From Combretum micranthum (taxonomy: Eukaryota; Streptophyta; Magnoliopsida; Myrtales; Combretaceae): DNA of 64,000 nt. The DNA lies in the NCBI GenBank assembly GCA_024138025.1, contig JAMXBD010003407.1:1-64000 (forward strand), read 5' to 3'. The position numbers and the translations under genes are program-made. The notes beneath the pieces are model-generated. The model searched no databases. It had not been told where the DNA came from and saw nothing but the letters and a program-made list of their open reading frames with translations. Below are positions 22,700 to 34,118 of this stretch, one piece after another (position 1 is the stretch's first letter; each line of letters begins with the position of its first letter).

Positions 22700-22974
22700 T
22701 ACACGTAACAAGGTTAAGTCCAGTAATCCCATGTTCGCAACCCTAAGTGAGTAAATAAGAGATTAGTATGTAGAATAGTTCGTAATAACATAAGAAAGTT
22801 TAAAATATCATATTAGTAAAACCGCAAATCGTTTTGAAACCAAACGGATTAAACTATTCATTACTGTTCTACACTATTCAATAATCTCTACTTTTTCTAA
22901 CACCTATTCTTACACTTTATATACCTATTATCTTTACTTTTTATCTTTCGCATAACTTTATATCACATCTACCA
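22700..22974 (+). mobile_element. 3' LTR of the decayed gypsy element, first piece
   Basis: Immediately after the pol remnant the sequence matches the start of group-C-type U3 (GTAATCCCATGTTC, CTACACTATTCA, TTATATCACATCTACC). The exact LTR start and polypurine tract are decayed. A group-B element interrupts it at 22975; it resumes at 32187. Confidence 0.6.
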
Positions 22975-23129
22975 TATAATATACAAAGTAATTATAAGTG
23001 ATAAGTATTCACAAGCTACCAGATATTAAGAGGCCTTTATATTGATGTTAGAAAATAAGTTACGGTTAATCAATTTTGTGTTGAAACAGATTGACATCAA
23101 TAGGATCAATTTCATTAATTTTTGCAATG

Positions 23130-23500
23130 AAGGCCGGCATCTCTGATGAAGAACGCCGCTGGCCTAGGTTTCAAATTTTCTAGCATACTCTGTAACAAAC
23201 TCTACGCCGTCTCCTGGAGAATCTACGTCGCCGACGTATAGACGGTGTAGGATGGGAACAGTAGCGTTTTTCTTAATACTGGGAGGAAAGCTGCCGGCGT
23301 TCATTAGGTTTCTTCTCAACACCGACATGAAAGCCGCCAGCATAGGACAAAGATTTGCCGGCGTATGGAGGGAGAAATTGAATTCTGGAAATTAAAGCCC
23401 CGACGAATGCTGCCGACATTCGTGTAATTTTTGCCAGCGTATGGTGTAAGCCGACAAGATCTAGAAGTATGTCGCCGGCGTAGGGTCGACATATAACCAA
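23130..23500 (+). repeat. GCCGGCG motif cluster in group-B U3 (5' LTR)
   Basis: About ten degenerate units of GCCGCCGGCGTAGG or its reverse occur just upstream of the TATA box, in otherwise AT-rich DNA. The paralogous cluster lies at 30115-30480. Confidence 0.7.
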
Positions 23501-23505
23501 ATTTC

Positions 23506-23513
23506 TATAAATA
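23506..23513 (+). promoter_or_regulatory. TATA box of group-B 5' LTR
   Basis: TATAAATA lies directly after the GC-motif cluster. The same site is at 30493-30500 in the 3' LTR. Confidence 0.65.
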
Positions 23514-24736
23514 CGAGATGCAAAAAACATTTTTGACATATTTTTTTTATAATATATTATCCTTCGTATAAGAGAGTTTTAGAGTGTTCTTGGAGATTTA
23601 TGCTTGAAAAATCATCAGGAGAATATTTTCTGATCCAAAGTAAGTAATCTTAACATTTTCATTGGGATTCTCTACAAATTTATACAAGTTTTTTAGGGTT
23701 TGGTTGAATTTTTATATGAAGGTTTTTGGAGAAAAACCTTAGCACGTGTAAGATCAGTGAATTGGTGAATGCAAGACGGGTTTTAGCGATTCAAAATAGT
23801 AAGTAAATCTCCTCTATTATAGATTCCAACAAAATACGATCTAATCAATCCTTATATGTTCTTAATGTATTGCGGATTAGGGTTTTGATGAAAATAATTG
23901 GTGATTGTAGAGTTTTGTGCGGTTTCTTGTTATTCTTGAGGATAATTGTGGAGTTTGATCGGAATAGACGAAATAGATAAAGGAGATTTCTTTTCAGGTT
24001 AGGATTTTTGGAGAATTCATGTTCATTAAGGTATTTTGATAATGTGATCATGTCTGTTGATGTATATATATATATTGTAACAGGACATTTGGAGTTTGTG
24101 AAACTGTTATTGGTGTGGATACAGGAGATTGGGTTGGCTTTGTTGTTGTTGGTATCAGGTTCTGAGGATTTGATTTAGATTCCTGAGATTTAGAAAGGTA
24201 CGACCAATCCATTGTTTGATGTATGTGCTTGTAGATTAGAATTTTTGTGAATGGATGTAGGAACAGAATTGCATAATGAACATAATAAATATTTGGCTTA
24301 ATAATTGTCTGTCTGGTTGTGGTTGGCTTTGACCAGTAGAGACCTGGCAGACAGTGATACTGGTGAGGCACTCTGATGATCTTAGTGTGAGGTTGTCCGG
24401 AGTGGACTCGTGCTAAGAAATGATTCCGGTAGAATTTAAGTGTTCTGGAATTGGGATGTTTGGAGAGTACCCACTCATCCATATCTGTATATGATTACTT
24501 ATTTTCAAATCAGTTGGTTGTTTTTATAGCAGAGTCTGAGTTACTCTCAGTTCATGATTTATGTATACTAGATTTTGAACCGTTTTGTTTTGCTGGACTA
24601 AATAGATAATAATCTGTTGTATGCATTTAGTCTAGTTGCATATAGTTATACATGTTGTATGTGCATAACCTTGCTTAAACTGGATTGGATATTATCGTAC
24701 TGGGCTTCGTCGCTCATTCTATTATATTTCAGTACA

Positions 24737-24832
24737 GGTGATGATAGCGTGATATATGATCTATTGGGTTTTGATATCGTCTATAAGGATGGGGATGTCG
24801 TTAGCGGTCCTGACTACCCTGCAGATGACTAG
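24737..24832 (+). other. Acidic peptide-coding exon candidate in group-B 5' LTR
   Basis: After acceptor ACAG|GT a frame of 31 codons beginning GDDSVIYD and ending SGPDYPADD stops at TAG (24830-24832). Like the exon in other LTR groups it is acidic, enters in phase AG|GT and ends soon after a PDY motif. A first-exon ORF starting ATG at 23600 and ending at the 23640 donor in phase 1 would join it in frame. Confidence 0.45.
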
Positions 24833-25185
24833 TTATATAGTCATAGATGATATAGGATGGATTACAGAAGACTTTTTATGTCTAATTTATATTTTGTTCA
24901 TTGAACATTTAAGTTGTATTTGGAGTTTTCTTGTGGTGATAGTCTTAGGGTATACTTTAACTTGTTGACCTGCAGTTATGTCAACAATGTCTAGTTTTCC
25001 GATTATGTAGATTTCATTCTTGTTATATGATTTATTTATGAGGACTATATGTCTTTTTCTATACCTTGTGAGTTATACAGGGGATATTCATGTTGTATTA
25101 TGGAAATCATAGCCTTAGCATGTCTTATTAAGAGAGGACACATGGTGGGTTGTAATGCCAATAGGTTAGGGCGTTACTGCTCATT

Positions 25186-25198
25186 TGGTATCAGAGCA
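25186..25198 (+). other. Primer binding site, initiator-Met tRNA (element B)
   Basis: TGGTATCAGAGCA lies 7 bases inside the 5' LTR. It is complementary to the 3' end of plant initiator methionine tRNA, the usual primer of chromoviruses. Confidence 0.9.
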
Positions 25199-25370
25199 AT
25201 AGGTTTTAAATCTGGTAGACCTAGGTTTTGACTCCTTAGGACGGTGAGATAAGATGAGAGGGGTAGATAAATAGGGTTGTTGACTAGTCAAGTTATTGAC
25301 GTTTAGATTTAAGTTGTTAAATCAAGTTGGATACCCTTGTTTTAATCTATGAGGTTTTGTTTGTTTTAGA

Positions 25371-26468
25371 ATGCCGCCCAGGAGAAGAAATACTGAGGAA
25401 AATGAGGACGAACATCAGGCTCACAATGAGAATCTACCACCTCCACCGGCAGGATAAGCACCAGTGGATGTAGCACAGCTTATGCAGGCTGTGAATGCCC
25501 TGGTAGGAGTGGTAGGTCAGCAGCAGCAGGATATGAGGAGGGACATGTAGATAGTCCAAGAAAATGCTGATGCTTGGAGGCAAGAGACACAGAGGCTGCA
25601 TGGACATGGGGGTAATGGAGCCCGACATCCAGATATGCTGAGCCTTAACAAGTTTGTGGATTTAGTGCACAAGTTTGAGCCAGTGTCGGGAAAACCATTG
25701 GAAGCTCAGATGTGGATAGAGGAAGTGGAGAAAACATTTGCAGCATTGGACATTCCTAAGAACAAGAAAGTGGAATATGCATCATATTTGCTATCTGGTA
25801 GAGCAAATAACTGGTAGGCGAGTACTAAGAGGCACATGCCAGGGATGATCACATGGCAGATGTTTCACCAGGCTTTCTTCAGAGAATACTTCCCCAACAG
25901 CATTAAACAAAAGATGTTGCAAGATTATTATATGCTGCAGCAGGGAAAGCTTTCAGTTGAGGAATATGAGGCCGAGTTACATAGACTAATGAGGTTTCTA
26001 CCCGATGCACTAAAAGAAAGTGAGGAAGCAAAAGTTAGTCGATTCATCACTGGATTGGAATCGAAGATATAGTACCAGGTGAACTTGATGGATCTGAGCA
26101 ATTATGCAGCAGTTGTGAAAATGGCTAAGATGATTGAAGAGGGTTTTAGCAGAATCAGGAGCCGGGAACCACCGAGGAATCAGGTATATTTGGGGAAAAG
26201 ACCAGCTGTCAGTGTTGTTACCAGGATAAAGGAAAGAGACCATTTTTGCAACAGTACAGATTTGTAGGGCAGAGTTCTGACAAGAGATTCCTTTAGATGC
26301 CTTGGGCCACACGACTTGAGGGACTGCAAGTGGACAGAGAACGCATGTTTTTCATGTGGAAAGTTGGGACACAAAAGTAATGTTTGCATAGAGAAGACAG
26401 TTCTACAGGTTTTCTGTTTTAAATGTGGTCAGAGAGGACATAGAGCAGTAGACTGCAAAGAGGAATAG
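25371..26468 (+). pseudogene. gag of element B (broken)
   Basis: It starts ATG at 25371 (MPPRRRNTEENEDE, basic then acidic). The capsid-like core includes FVDLVHKFEPVSGKPLEAQMW (read in two parts), WIEEVEKTFAAL, YASYLLSGRANNW, FREYFP and LSVEEYEAELHRL (25635-26072). Two CCHC zinc knuckles follow: CFSCGKLGHKSNVC and CFKCGQRGHRAVDC (about 26345-26460). In-frame stops lie at 25454, 25548, 25815, 26070 and further on, with a probable frameshift near 26265. Gag would form virus-like particles in the cytoplasm; this copy cannot. Confidence 0.88.
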
Positions 26469-26831
26469 TTGGGCAGAGTTTCCTATGGACAGAGTCAGCA
26501 AGCACCAGCTAAGATTTATGCTCTTCAGAGAAGTGAGACAGCTTCTATAGATACTATTGCGGGTATGTTATCTATACTACAGCATAGTGCCTATATTTTA
26601 TTTGATACTGGTGCTAGCTTCTCATGCATATCTGAATCTTTTGTGAATACATGTGGTTTATGTGTGGAGATCACGTCTGATGTGGTATCTGTTAGTACTC
26701 CTTTGGGTTCTGGATCTGTTTTGGATAGAGTTTGTAGATCTGTAGATATTGTGATAGAAAATAGACATCTACCTGCTGATTTGATTGTGATTGATATGGT
26801 GGATTTTGATATTATTATGGGAGTAGACTAG
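26469..26831 (+). pseudogene. Aspartic protease of element B
   Basis: The frame contains the retroviral-type active site in ILFDTGASFSCI, followed by the hydrophobic segment DLIVIDMVDFDIIMGVD. A TAG at 26829-26831 replaces the Trp of the usual GxDWL motif. The domain would process Gag-Pol. Confidence 0.85.
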
Positions 26832-26999
26832 TTAGCAAGATATCATGTGTTATAGATTGCCATCATCTAGTAATAGAATTTGATTTACCTAATGGAGATC
26901 GGTTTGAGTATAAGTTAGTGGCACAAAGACCCCTAGTGCTACCAGCTTATGAGTTGTGGGGTAAATCAGTTTTGGCATCAATGATAAAGGAAGATAAAC

Positions 27000-27777
27000 A
27001 GATAGTGGCAATGACAGATATACCATTGTGAGTGAGTACCCAGAAGTTTTTCCAGATGATTTACCTGGATTACCACCTACGAGGGAAGTGGAGTTTGGAA
27101 TAGATTTGGTGCCAGGAACTATACCGATATCAAAAGCACCCTACAGAATGGCTCCTACCGAGTTGGCAGAGCTTAAGGCGTAGTTGGATATTCTGCTAAA
27201 GAAAAAGTTTATATGATCGAGTGTATCGCCATGGGGAGCTCCAGTACTATTCGTTAGGAAGAAAGATGGAAGCATGCGGTTATGTATAGACTACAGGGAG
27301 TTAAATCAGGTGACAATAAAGAATAAGTACCCGTTACCAAGGATTAACGACCTGTTTGATCAGTTAGCAGGAGCTTCAATTTTCTCTAAGATTGATTTGA
27401 GATATGGATATCATCAGTTGAGGATAAAGACAGAAGATATTCAGAAAACTGCTTTCAGGATGAGGTATGGACACTACGAATTCGTGGTCATGCCTTTTGG
27501 ATTAACGAATGCTCCAGCAGTGTTCATGGATCTAATGAACAGAGTTTTCAGAGAATACCTGGATATGTTCGTGGTAGTATTCATAGATGATATTTTGGTA
27601 TACTCGAGGAATAGGGAAGAACATGAGGAACATTTAAGATTGGTTTTGAATAGGTTGAAAGAGGAGCAGTTATATGCTAAGCTTTCAAAATGCGAGTTTT
27701 GGTTGGAGCAGGTATCATTCTTGTGACATATAGTAAATGGAAGTGGAATATCGGTAGACCTCGATAAAATTAAAGCA
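27000..27777 (+). pseudogene. Reverse transcriptase of element B
   Basis: Motifs in order are [19 protein letters not shown] (read through), [43 protein letters not shown], the catalytic [11 protein letters not shown] (the FIDD box, about 27575) and [10 protein letters not shown]. Stops at 27181 (TAG, usually Gln), 27214 (TGA, usually Arg) and 27724 (TGA, usually Gly) break it. It is the best-preserved RT in the window and suited for phylogeny. Confidence 0.92.
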
Positions 27778-28365
27778 GTGGTTGAATGGCCAAGACCTAA
27801 AAATGTGTCAGAAATCAGAAGTTTTCTAGGAATGGCAGGTTATTATCGACGATTTATGGAAAATTTTTCCAAGATTGCCAGTCCTTTGATGAGGTTGACA
27901 CAGAAAGGAATTAAGTACGAATGGTGCGAGAAGTGTGAAAACAGTTTCCAGTTATTGAAAGACAGATTAGTAAATGCACCAGTGTTAGCATTGCCAGTGA
28001 GTGGTAGGGAATATACAATCTATAGTGATGCCACGATTCAGGGTTTAGGATGTGTTTTGATGTAAGGGGGTAGGGTTATTTCATATGCCTCGAGACAGTT
28101 GAAACCGTACGAGAAGAATTATCCTACACATGACTTGGAACTAGCGGCAGTTGTACATGCTTTGAAACTTTGGTGACATTATCTGTATGGTGAGAGATGC
28201 AAAGTGTACACAGATCACAAGAGTCTCAAGTATATATTCACACAGAGGGAATTGAATATGAGACAGCGAAGGTGGCTGGAATTAATTAAGGACTACGACA
28301 TTGACATGCAGTATCACCCAGGGAAAGCAAATGTCCTGGCAGATGCGTTGAGCAGGAAGCGGTAG
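27778..28365 (+). pseudogene. RNase H region of element B
   Basis: The connection domain (SFLGMAGYYRRFMENFSKIA) leads into RNase H with [45 protein letters not shown], and [15 protein letters not shown]. Stops lie at 28063 (TAA in place of Gln), 28174 (TGA in place of Arg) and at the end of the segment. Confidence 0.88.
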
Positions 28366-28379
28366 AGAATTTGACAGCT

Positions 28380-29567
28380 ATGGTTACTACAGAACGGCAT
28401 CTAATTGATGATATGAGGAAATTCGGATTAGAGATAGTCACAAGACAAGTAAGTAAACTTTTGGCTAACATGAGAATACAACCTACTCTTGTGGACAGAA
28501 TTAAAACGAGTCATTCAAATGATTAGAGTATATTAGAGATCAAAAGAAGAATGCAAATGGGACGAGCACCAGAATTTTATGTTGACAATGAAGGTATTTT
28601 ACAGTACAAAGGAAGGTTATGTGTGCCGATCCAAGGAGATTCAAAGAAAGAACTGCAAAAGGAAGCACACTATTCTAGTTATTCCATACATCCGGGAGGG
28701 AACAAGGTGTACCAGGACTTGAAAAAGTTATATTGGTGGAATAACATGAAAAAGGAAATTGCAGAATACGTCTCTAAGTGTCACATGTGTCAAATGATAA
28801 ATATCGAACACCAGAGACCGGCAGGAGAGTTGAAACCGTTGCCAATACCACAATGGAAGTGGGAACACATCACGATGGATTTCGTTTCCGCTTTACCTAA
28901 GACAAAAGAGAAGTTTGATTCGATTTAGGTTATTATGGATCGTCTCACGAAAGCAACTCACTTCATACCTATCAATACCGGGTATATGTTAGAATGGTTA
29001 GCTCAGTTGTACATTAAAGAAATTGTGAGGTTACATGGAGTGCCAGTATCCATTATATCAGATCGAGACACGAGGTTTATGGGAAGGTTTTGGAAGAGTC
29101 TACATCAGGCATTGGGAACAAAAGTGGTATTCAGTACAGCTTATCACCCATAGACAGATGGTCAGTTGAAAATGACTATTCAGACCTTAGAAGACATGTT
29201 GAGGGCGTGCGTGTTAGACTTTAAAGGATCTTGGAACGAGTATCTGCCTTTAGTAGAGTTTTCCTATAATAATAGCTATCAAGCTTCGATTGGTATGCCT
29301 CTGTTTGAAGCGTTGTATGGTAGGAAGTGCAGATCACCTATTCACTGGAATGAAGTAGGTGAAAGACAAATATTGGGACCCGAGTTAGTTCAGGATGCAG
29401 TCGATAAAGTCAATTTGATCAGACAAAGGTTTCAAGCTGCTCAGAGTCGACAAAAGAGCTATGTGGATAAAAGAAGAAGACCCTGGAATTTGAAGTGGGT
29501 GAGCACGTATTGCTCAAGATATCTCCAGCAAAAGGGGTTGTCAGATTTGGACTACGAGGAAAGTTAA
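28380..29567 (+). pseudogene. Integrase of element B
   Basis: The N-terminal HHCC zinc finger (HYSSYSIHPGG, then CHMCQ; 28660-28790) precedes the catalytic core. First Asp is in MDFVSALPKT, second in IISDRDTRF, and the Glu position in the QTLEDMLRA stretch. In the core, DGQLKMTIQTLE has Lys-Met where related elements have Glu-Arg, so a canonical residue near the active site is altered. TAG stops lie at 28926 (usually Trp) and 29151 (usually Gln). A frameshift near 29495 leads to the C-terminal frame. Confidence 0.88.
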
Positions 29568-29914
29568 GCCCTCGATACGTGGGACCATATGAAATATTAG
29601 AAAGGATAGGCGATATGGCTTACAGATTGGCCTTACCGGCTGACCTAGAAGGGGTACACAATGTGTTCCATGTGTCAATGCTTAGAAAGTATGTCCGGGA
29701 TCTGAATGAAGTCATTGCTCTTGAACCATTAAATGTTCAACCAAATCTTATTACAGTGGAAAAGCCGATAAAAGTTATTGATTCTAAAGAGAAACATTTG
29801 AGGAACAAAGTTATTAGATATGTTCGAGTACAGTGGACGAATCAAACAGAACGTGAAGCTACATGGGAGCTAGAAGAGGACATGAGATCCAAATATCCCG
29901 AGATATTTCAATAA
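29495..29914 (+). pseudogene. Integrase C-terminus and chromodomain-like tail of element B
   Basis: It contains the conserved GKLSPRYVGPYEILERIGD, AYRLALP and HNVFHVSMLRKYV segments. The last 55 residues have the chromodomain-like pattern KPIKVIDSKEKHLRNK, YVRVQWTNQ, ATWELEEDM. Such tails are thought to direct chromovirus integration to heterochromatin. The aromatic cage cannot be judged by eye. Confidence 0.82.
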
Positions 29915-29947
29915 TTCAGGTAAATTTTCAAGGATGAAAATTCTTTT

Positions 29948-29956
29948 AAGGGGAGA
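29948..29956 (+). other. Polypurine tract of element B
   Basis: AAGGGGAGA precedes TAAA and the 3' LTR start (TGTAATATAC at 29961). It is the expected primer for plus-strand DNA synthesis. Confidence 0.8.
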
Positions 29957-30492
29957 TAAATGTAATATACAAAGTAATTATAAGTGATAAGTATTCACAA
30001 GCTACCAGATATTAAGAGGCCTTTATATTGATGTTAAGAAAATAAGTTAAGGTTGATCAATTTTGTGTTGAAACAGATTGACATCAATAGGATCAATTTC
30101 ATTAATTTCTGCAATGAAAGCTGGCATCTCTGATGAAGAACGCCGCCGACCTAGGTTTTAAATTTGCTAGCGTAATCTGTAACAGACTGTACGCCATCTC
30201 CTGGAGAATCTACTCCGCCAGCGTATAAACGGCGTAGGATGGGAGCAGTAGCATTTTTCTTAATGCTGGGGGGAAAGCTACCGGCGTTCATTAGGTTTCT
30301 TCTCAGCACCAGCATGAAAGCCGCCGGCGTAGGACAAAGATTTGCCGGCATATGAAAGGAAAAATTGAATTCTGGAAATCAAAACCCCAACGAACGTTGC
30401 CGGCGTTCGTGTAATTTTTGCCAGCATATGTTGTAAGCCGACAAGATCTAGAAGTACGCCGCCGGCATAGGGCCGGCGTATGACCAAATTTC

Positions 30493-30500
30493 TATAAATA
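30493..30500 (+). promoter_or_regulatory. TATA box of group-B 3' LTR
   Basis: TATAAATA follows the GC-motif cluster at 30115-30480. Confidence 0.6.
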
Positions 30501-31738
30501 CGATACGCGAAAAATATTTTTTACAGATTTCTTTTATAATATATCATCCTTCGTGTAAGAGAGTTTTGGAGTGTTCTTGGAGATTTATGCTTGGAAAATC
30601 ATCGGGAGAATATTTTCTGATCCAAAGTAAGTAATCTTAACATTTTCATTGGGATTCTCTACAAATTTATACAAGTTTCTTAGGGTTTGGTTGAATTTTT
30701 GTATGAAGGTTTTTGGAGAAAAACCTTAGCTCGTGTAAGATCAGTGAATTGGTGAATGCGAGACGGGTTTTAACGATTCAAAATAGTAAGTAAATCTCCT
30801 CTATTATAGATTCCAACAAAATACGATCTAAACAATCCTTATATGTTCTTAATGTATTGCGAATTAGGGTTTTGATGAAAGTAATTGGTGATTGTAGAGT
30901 TTTGTGCGGTTTCTTGTTATTCTTGAGGATAATTGTGGAGTTTGATCGGAATAGACGAAACAGATAAAGGAGATTTCTTTTCAAGTTAAGATTTTTGGAG
31001 AATTCATGTTCATTAAGGTATTTTGATAATGCGATCATGTCTATTGATGTATATAATATATATATATTGTAACAGGACATTTGGAGTTTGTCAAACTATT
31101 ATTGGTGTGGATACAGGAGATTGTGGAGATTGGGTTGGCTTTGTTTTTGTTGGTATCAGGTTCTGAGGATTTGATTTAGATTCCTGAGATTTAGAAAGGT
31201 ACGACCAATCCATTGTTTGATGTATGTGCTTGTAGATTAGAATTTTTGTGAATGGATGTAGGAACAGAATTGCATAATGAACTTAGTAAATATTCGGCTT
31301 AATAATTGTTTGCATGGTTGTGGTTGGCTTTGACCAGTAGAGACCTGGCAGACAGTGATACTGGTGAGGCACTCTAATGATCTTAGTGTGAGGTTGTCCA
31401 GAGTGGACTCGTGCTAAGAAATGATTTCGGTAGAATTTAAGTGTTCTGGAATTGGGATGTTTGGAGAGTACCCACTCATCCATATCTGTATATGATTACT
31501 TATTTTCAAATCAGTTGGTTGTTTTTATAGTAGAGTCTAGGTTACTCTTAGTTCAGGATCTATGTATACTAGATTCGAACCGTGTTGTTTTGCTGGACTA
31601 AAATAGATAATAATCTGTTGTATGCATTTAGTCTAGTTGCATATATTTATACATGTTGTATGTGCATAACCTTGCTTGAACTGGATTGGATATTATCGTA
31701 CTGGGCTTCGCCACTCATTCTATTATATTTCAGGTACA

Positions 31739-31834
31739 GGTGATGATAGCATGATATATGATCTATCGGGTTTTGATATCGTTTATGAGGATGGGGATAG
31801 CGTTAGCAGTCCTGACTACCCTGCAGATGACTAG
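31739..31834 (+). other. Acidic peptide-coding exon candidate in group-B 3' LTR
   Basis: This is the paralogue of 24737-24832. The frame is open and starts GDDSMIYD and ends SSPDYPADD before TAG. It differs from the 5' copy at several codons, mostly replacements, which argues against selection after insertion. Confidence 0.45.
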
Positions 31835-32348
31835 TTATATAGTCATAGATGATATAGGATGGATTACAGAAGATTTTTTTATGTCTAATTTATATTTTGT
31901 TCATTGAACATTTAAGTTGTATTTGGAGTTTTCTTGTGGTGATAGTCTTAGGGTATGCTTTGACTTGTTGGCCTGCAGTTATGTCAACAATGTCTAGTTT
32001 TCTGATTATAGAGATTTCATTCTTGTTATATGATTTATTTATGAGGATTATATCTCTTTTTCTATACCTTGTGAGTTATACAGGGGATATTCATGTTGTA
32101 TTTTGGAAATTATAGCCTTAGCGTATCTTATTAAGAGAGGACACGTGGCGGGTTGTAATGTCAACAGGTTAGGGTGTTACATACCTTATATATTATTACT
32201 CTTATTTCACAAAATACAAAAAAATTACATCTCCCTCTCTCTTCCTCTCTCATGGTCGGCGCTCCCCCTCCCCTCCCCCCTCAATTTCCCTCATATATTT
32301 TTTCTTTTTCAATTATTTTTAATCACACAAATTTACTCATCATTTTCC

Positions 32349-32356
32349 TATAAATA
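32349..32356 (+). promoter_or_regulatory. TATA box of the split LTR
   Basis: TATAAATA lies about 165 bp upstream of the AG|GTAAAA donor at 32515; the leader between has no ATG. Confidence 0.6.
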
Positions 32357-34021
32357 CCCCATCCTCTTTCATTTCTCTCACATTTCATCTACTTATAAAT
32401 TTACCATTAAAACTCTCCAAAATTTTCCTCTCAAAAACTCTCTCAAAATATTCTCAAACTCCCTTCTATATACACAAAAACATTCACACATACTACTCAA
32501 AAAATCCTCTTTAGGTAAAATCTTCTTTCCATATTTATTTCTATCATGTTATGTAACTTTACATGACCATGGTGTGAGTTTCCTAAACTTGTTGTTATGA
32601 AAGCTACACTATGTTTATCTATTGTTCTTGTTTTTGAAAATCTGTTTCTCTATTTTTATGTTGTTATTATGTTTTGCACATATTATTGTTGATATTATGT
32701 TAACTTCTTATATATATTAAACTAAATATAATTATGTATTTGTATATAATCTTTAGATCATATAAGCTTATTTGTTATTTATTTACTTTCAAGTTATGCA
32801 ATTTATTTATTTATTTTATGTTGTTTTAAGACTAGTCTCTAATTTTAGACTTATTCTCATCAAGTCAAAAAAAAATTATTTTTTTCAGGACTAGTTCATT
32901 CTTAGTCCGAGAGCTTTGATTCAAAGTTAAGACTCTTGATACTTGATTTATATTATTTTTCTATTTATTTTGTTATTATAATTTTTCTTGTTATTATTCT
33001 CATAGTCATGCAATTTAAATATTGTTGTCTAAACCACCAAGTTTGAGCTATACTTTTTATAAAAAGAGATTTTTGCCACCAAAAGAAAGTCGAAAGAGAA
33101 ATTTAGAATTAATAAGAGGAATTTACTTTCTCAAAACTTTAGAAAGACTCATTATGATTTTGGAAATATCATCATTTTGAAAGACTTTTTCCAAACCATA
33201 ACTTTAGAAGTAATGGAATTGTTTTCCAAAGATAAAGAAGATGAATCCTTGTATGAGAATATTCTTTTGAAAATATATAAAGGGAATATAAATTTTTCAA
33301 ACAAAGATTTACAAAGTACAAATGATAGGTAGAAAACTAATAAGAAAAGTGATGCTAGTATTGAAAGCTTCAAAAAGAAAAAATAGAAATTCTTTCTTTC
33401 TTTATAAAAAGTCATCAAAGAAAATAGTAAGATAGACATAAAATACTTTTTGAAAACAAAAGAATCAAAATATCCATTTTAAAGGATTTACAAAAAGGAT
33501 TTCTTATAAATTATGATTTTTCCAAACTTATAACTAACACTGTTTTACTAAAAAATTATTGGTTGGACAACAAATACTTGAGCATGCATGAAAAATGAGC
33601 TATGTAGCTATAAAAAGGAAATTTTCAACTATATAGATAACTAAGTATTTATCAAAACAATTTTTGAATGATTTGATGATTGAAACAAATGTTTTGAAAG
33701 TAGGAAATCTCGTATCTTATCTACTGCCTTGCTCCTCGGCTCCCTACAGCTCCAGCCGCTCGCTGTAATAGCTTGCTCTTCTCGGGTGGCTCGCACCCAA
33801 TGACTTAGTTTGGTGAAAATAGTTTTAGAAAGGGATAGATCTTTTCAAATAGGTAGAAGACGGTATATTATATGTGCAATTCCGAGTTAAAATGACCAAG
33901 TTATGACCATTGCAAGTTGAAATTATCTTCTATACGAATTTTGAGGATCTTATGACATAGTTCTGACAAAGTACAATAGAATCGATAAGAAATACTCATT
34001 ATGGGTATTCTTCTTGATTAG

Positions 34022-34118
34022 GTGATCCCAAGGAAGAGTATCCATACCCGGAGGATTGCTTTGATTAGTGGATTGACGATTGACTCATCCATAAGAAGAA
34101 AGTATCGTCATGGCAACG
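34022..34118 (+). other. Candidate small exon in LTR, DPKEEYPYPEDCFD
   Basis: The exon lies between TTGATTAG and GTGAGT. The frame 34024-34065 reads DPKEEYPYPEDCFD, then TAG. It matches the copy at 62883-62927 (DPEEEYSYPEDYFD) and the general pattern. Confidence 0.55.

Larger units (their letters stand above)
22975..25178 (+). mobile_element. 5' LTR of group-B element
   Basis: This LTR is highly similar to the one at 29961-32181 and is in the same orientation. It starts TATAATATAC, against TGTAATATAC in the 3' copy, and ends GCGTTACT, against GTGTTACA, so both terminal dinucleotides have decayed. Landmarks are the GC-motif cluster (23130-23500), TATA box (23506-23513), short first-exon ORF from 23600, donor at 23640, a second GTAAGT near 23802, an acidic exon at 24737-24832 and the LTR end just before the primer site. 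Confidence 0.9.
29961..32181 (+). mobile_element. 3' LTR of group-B element
   Basis: It has canonical TG (29961) and CA (32180-32181) ends. It is very similar to 22975-25178, with scattered transitions and small indels. The flank after it is TACCT, against TACCA before the 5' LTR, a target duplication with one change. Host sequence on both sides reads as a continuous group-C-like LTR. Confidence 0.92.

Noticed and set aside
23130..23500. CRISPR-like array or satellite from the GCCGGCG units
   Set aside because: Units are degenerate, irregularly spaced and in both orientations in plant DNA.
24048..24482. 144-codon minus-strand ORF in the group-B LTR
   Set aside because: It is antisense to the LTR transcript, has no domain, and is interrupted in the paralogous LTR (31283-31483 only).
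32103..32600. 165-codon plus-strand ORF
   Set aside because: It starts inside the 3' LTR of element B and runs over the junction into the host LTR leader, so it is a chance fusion.
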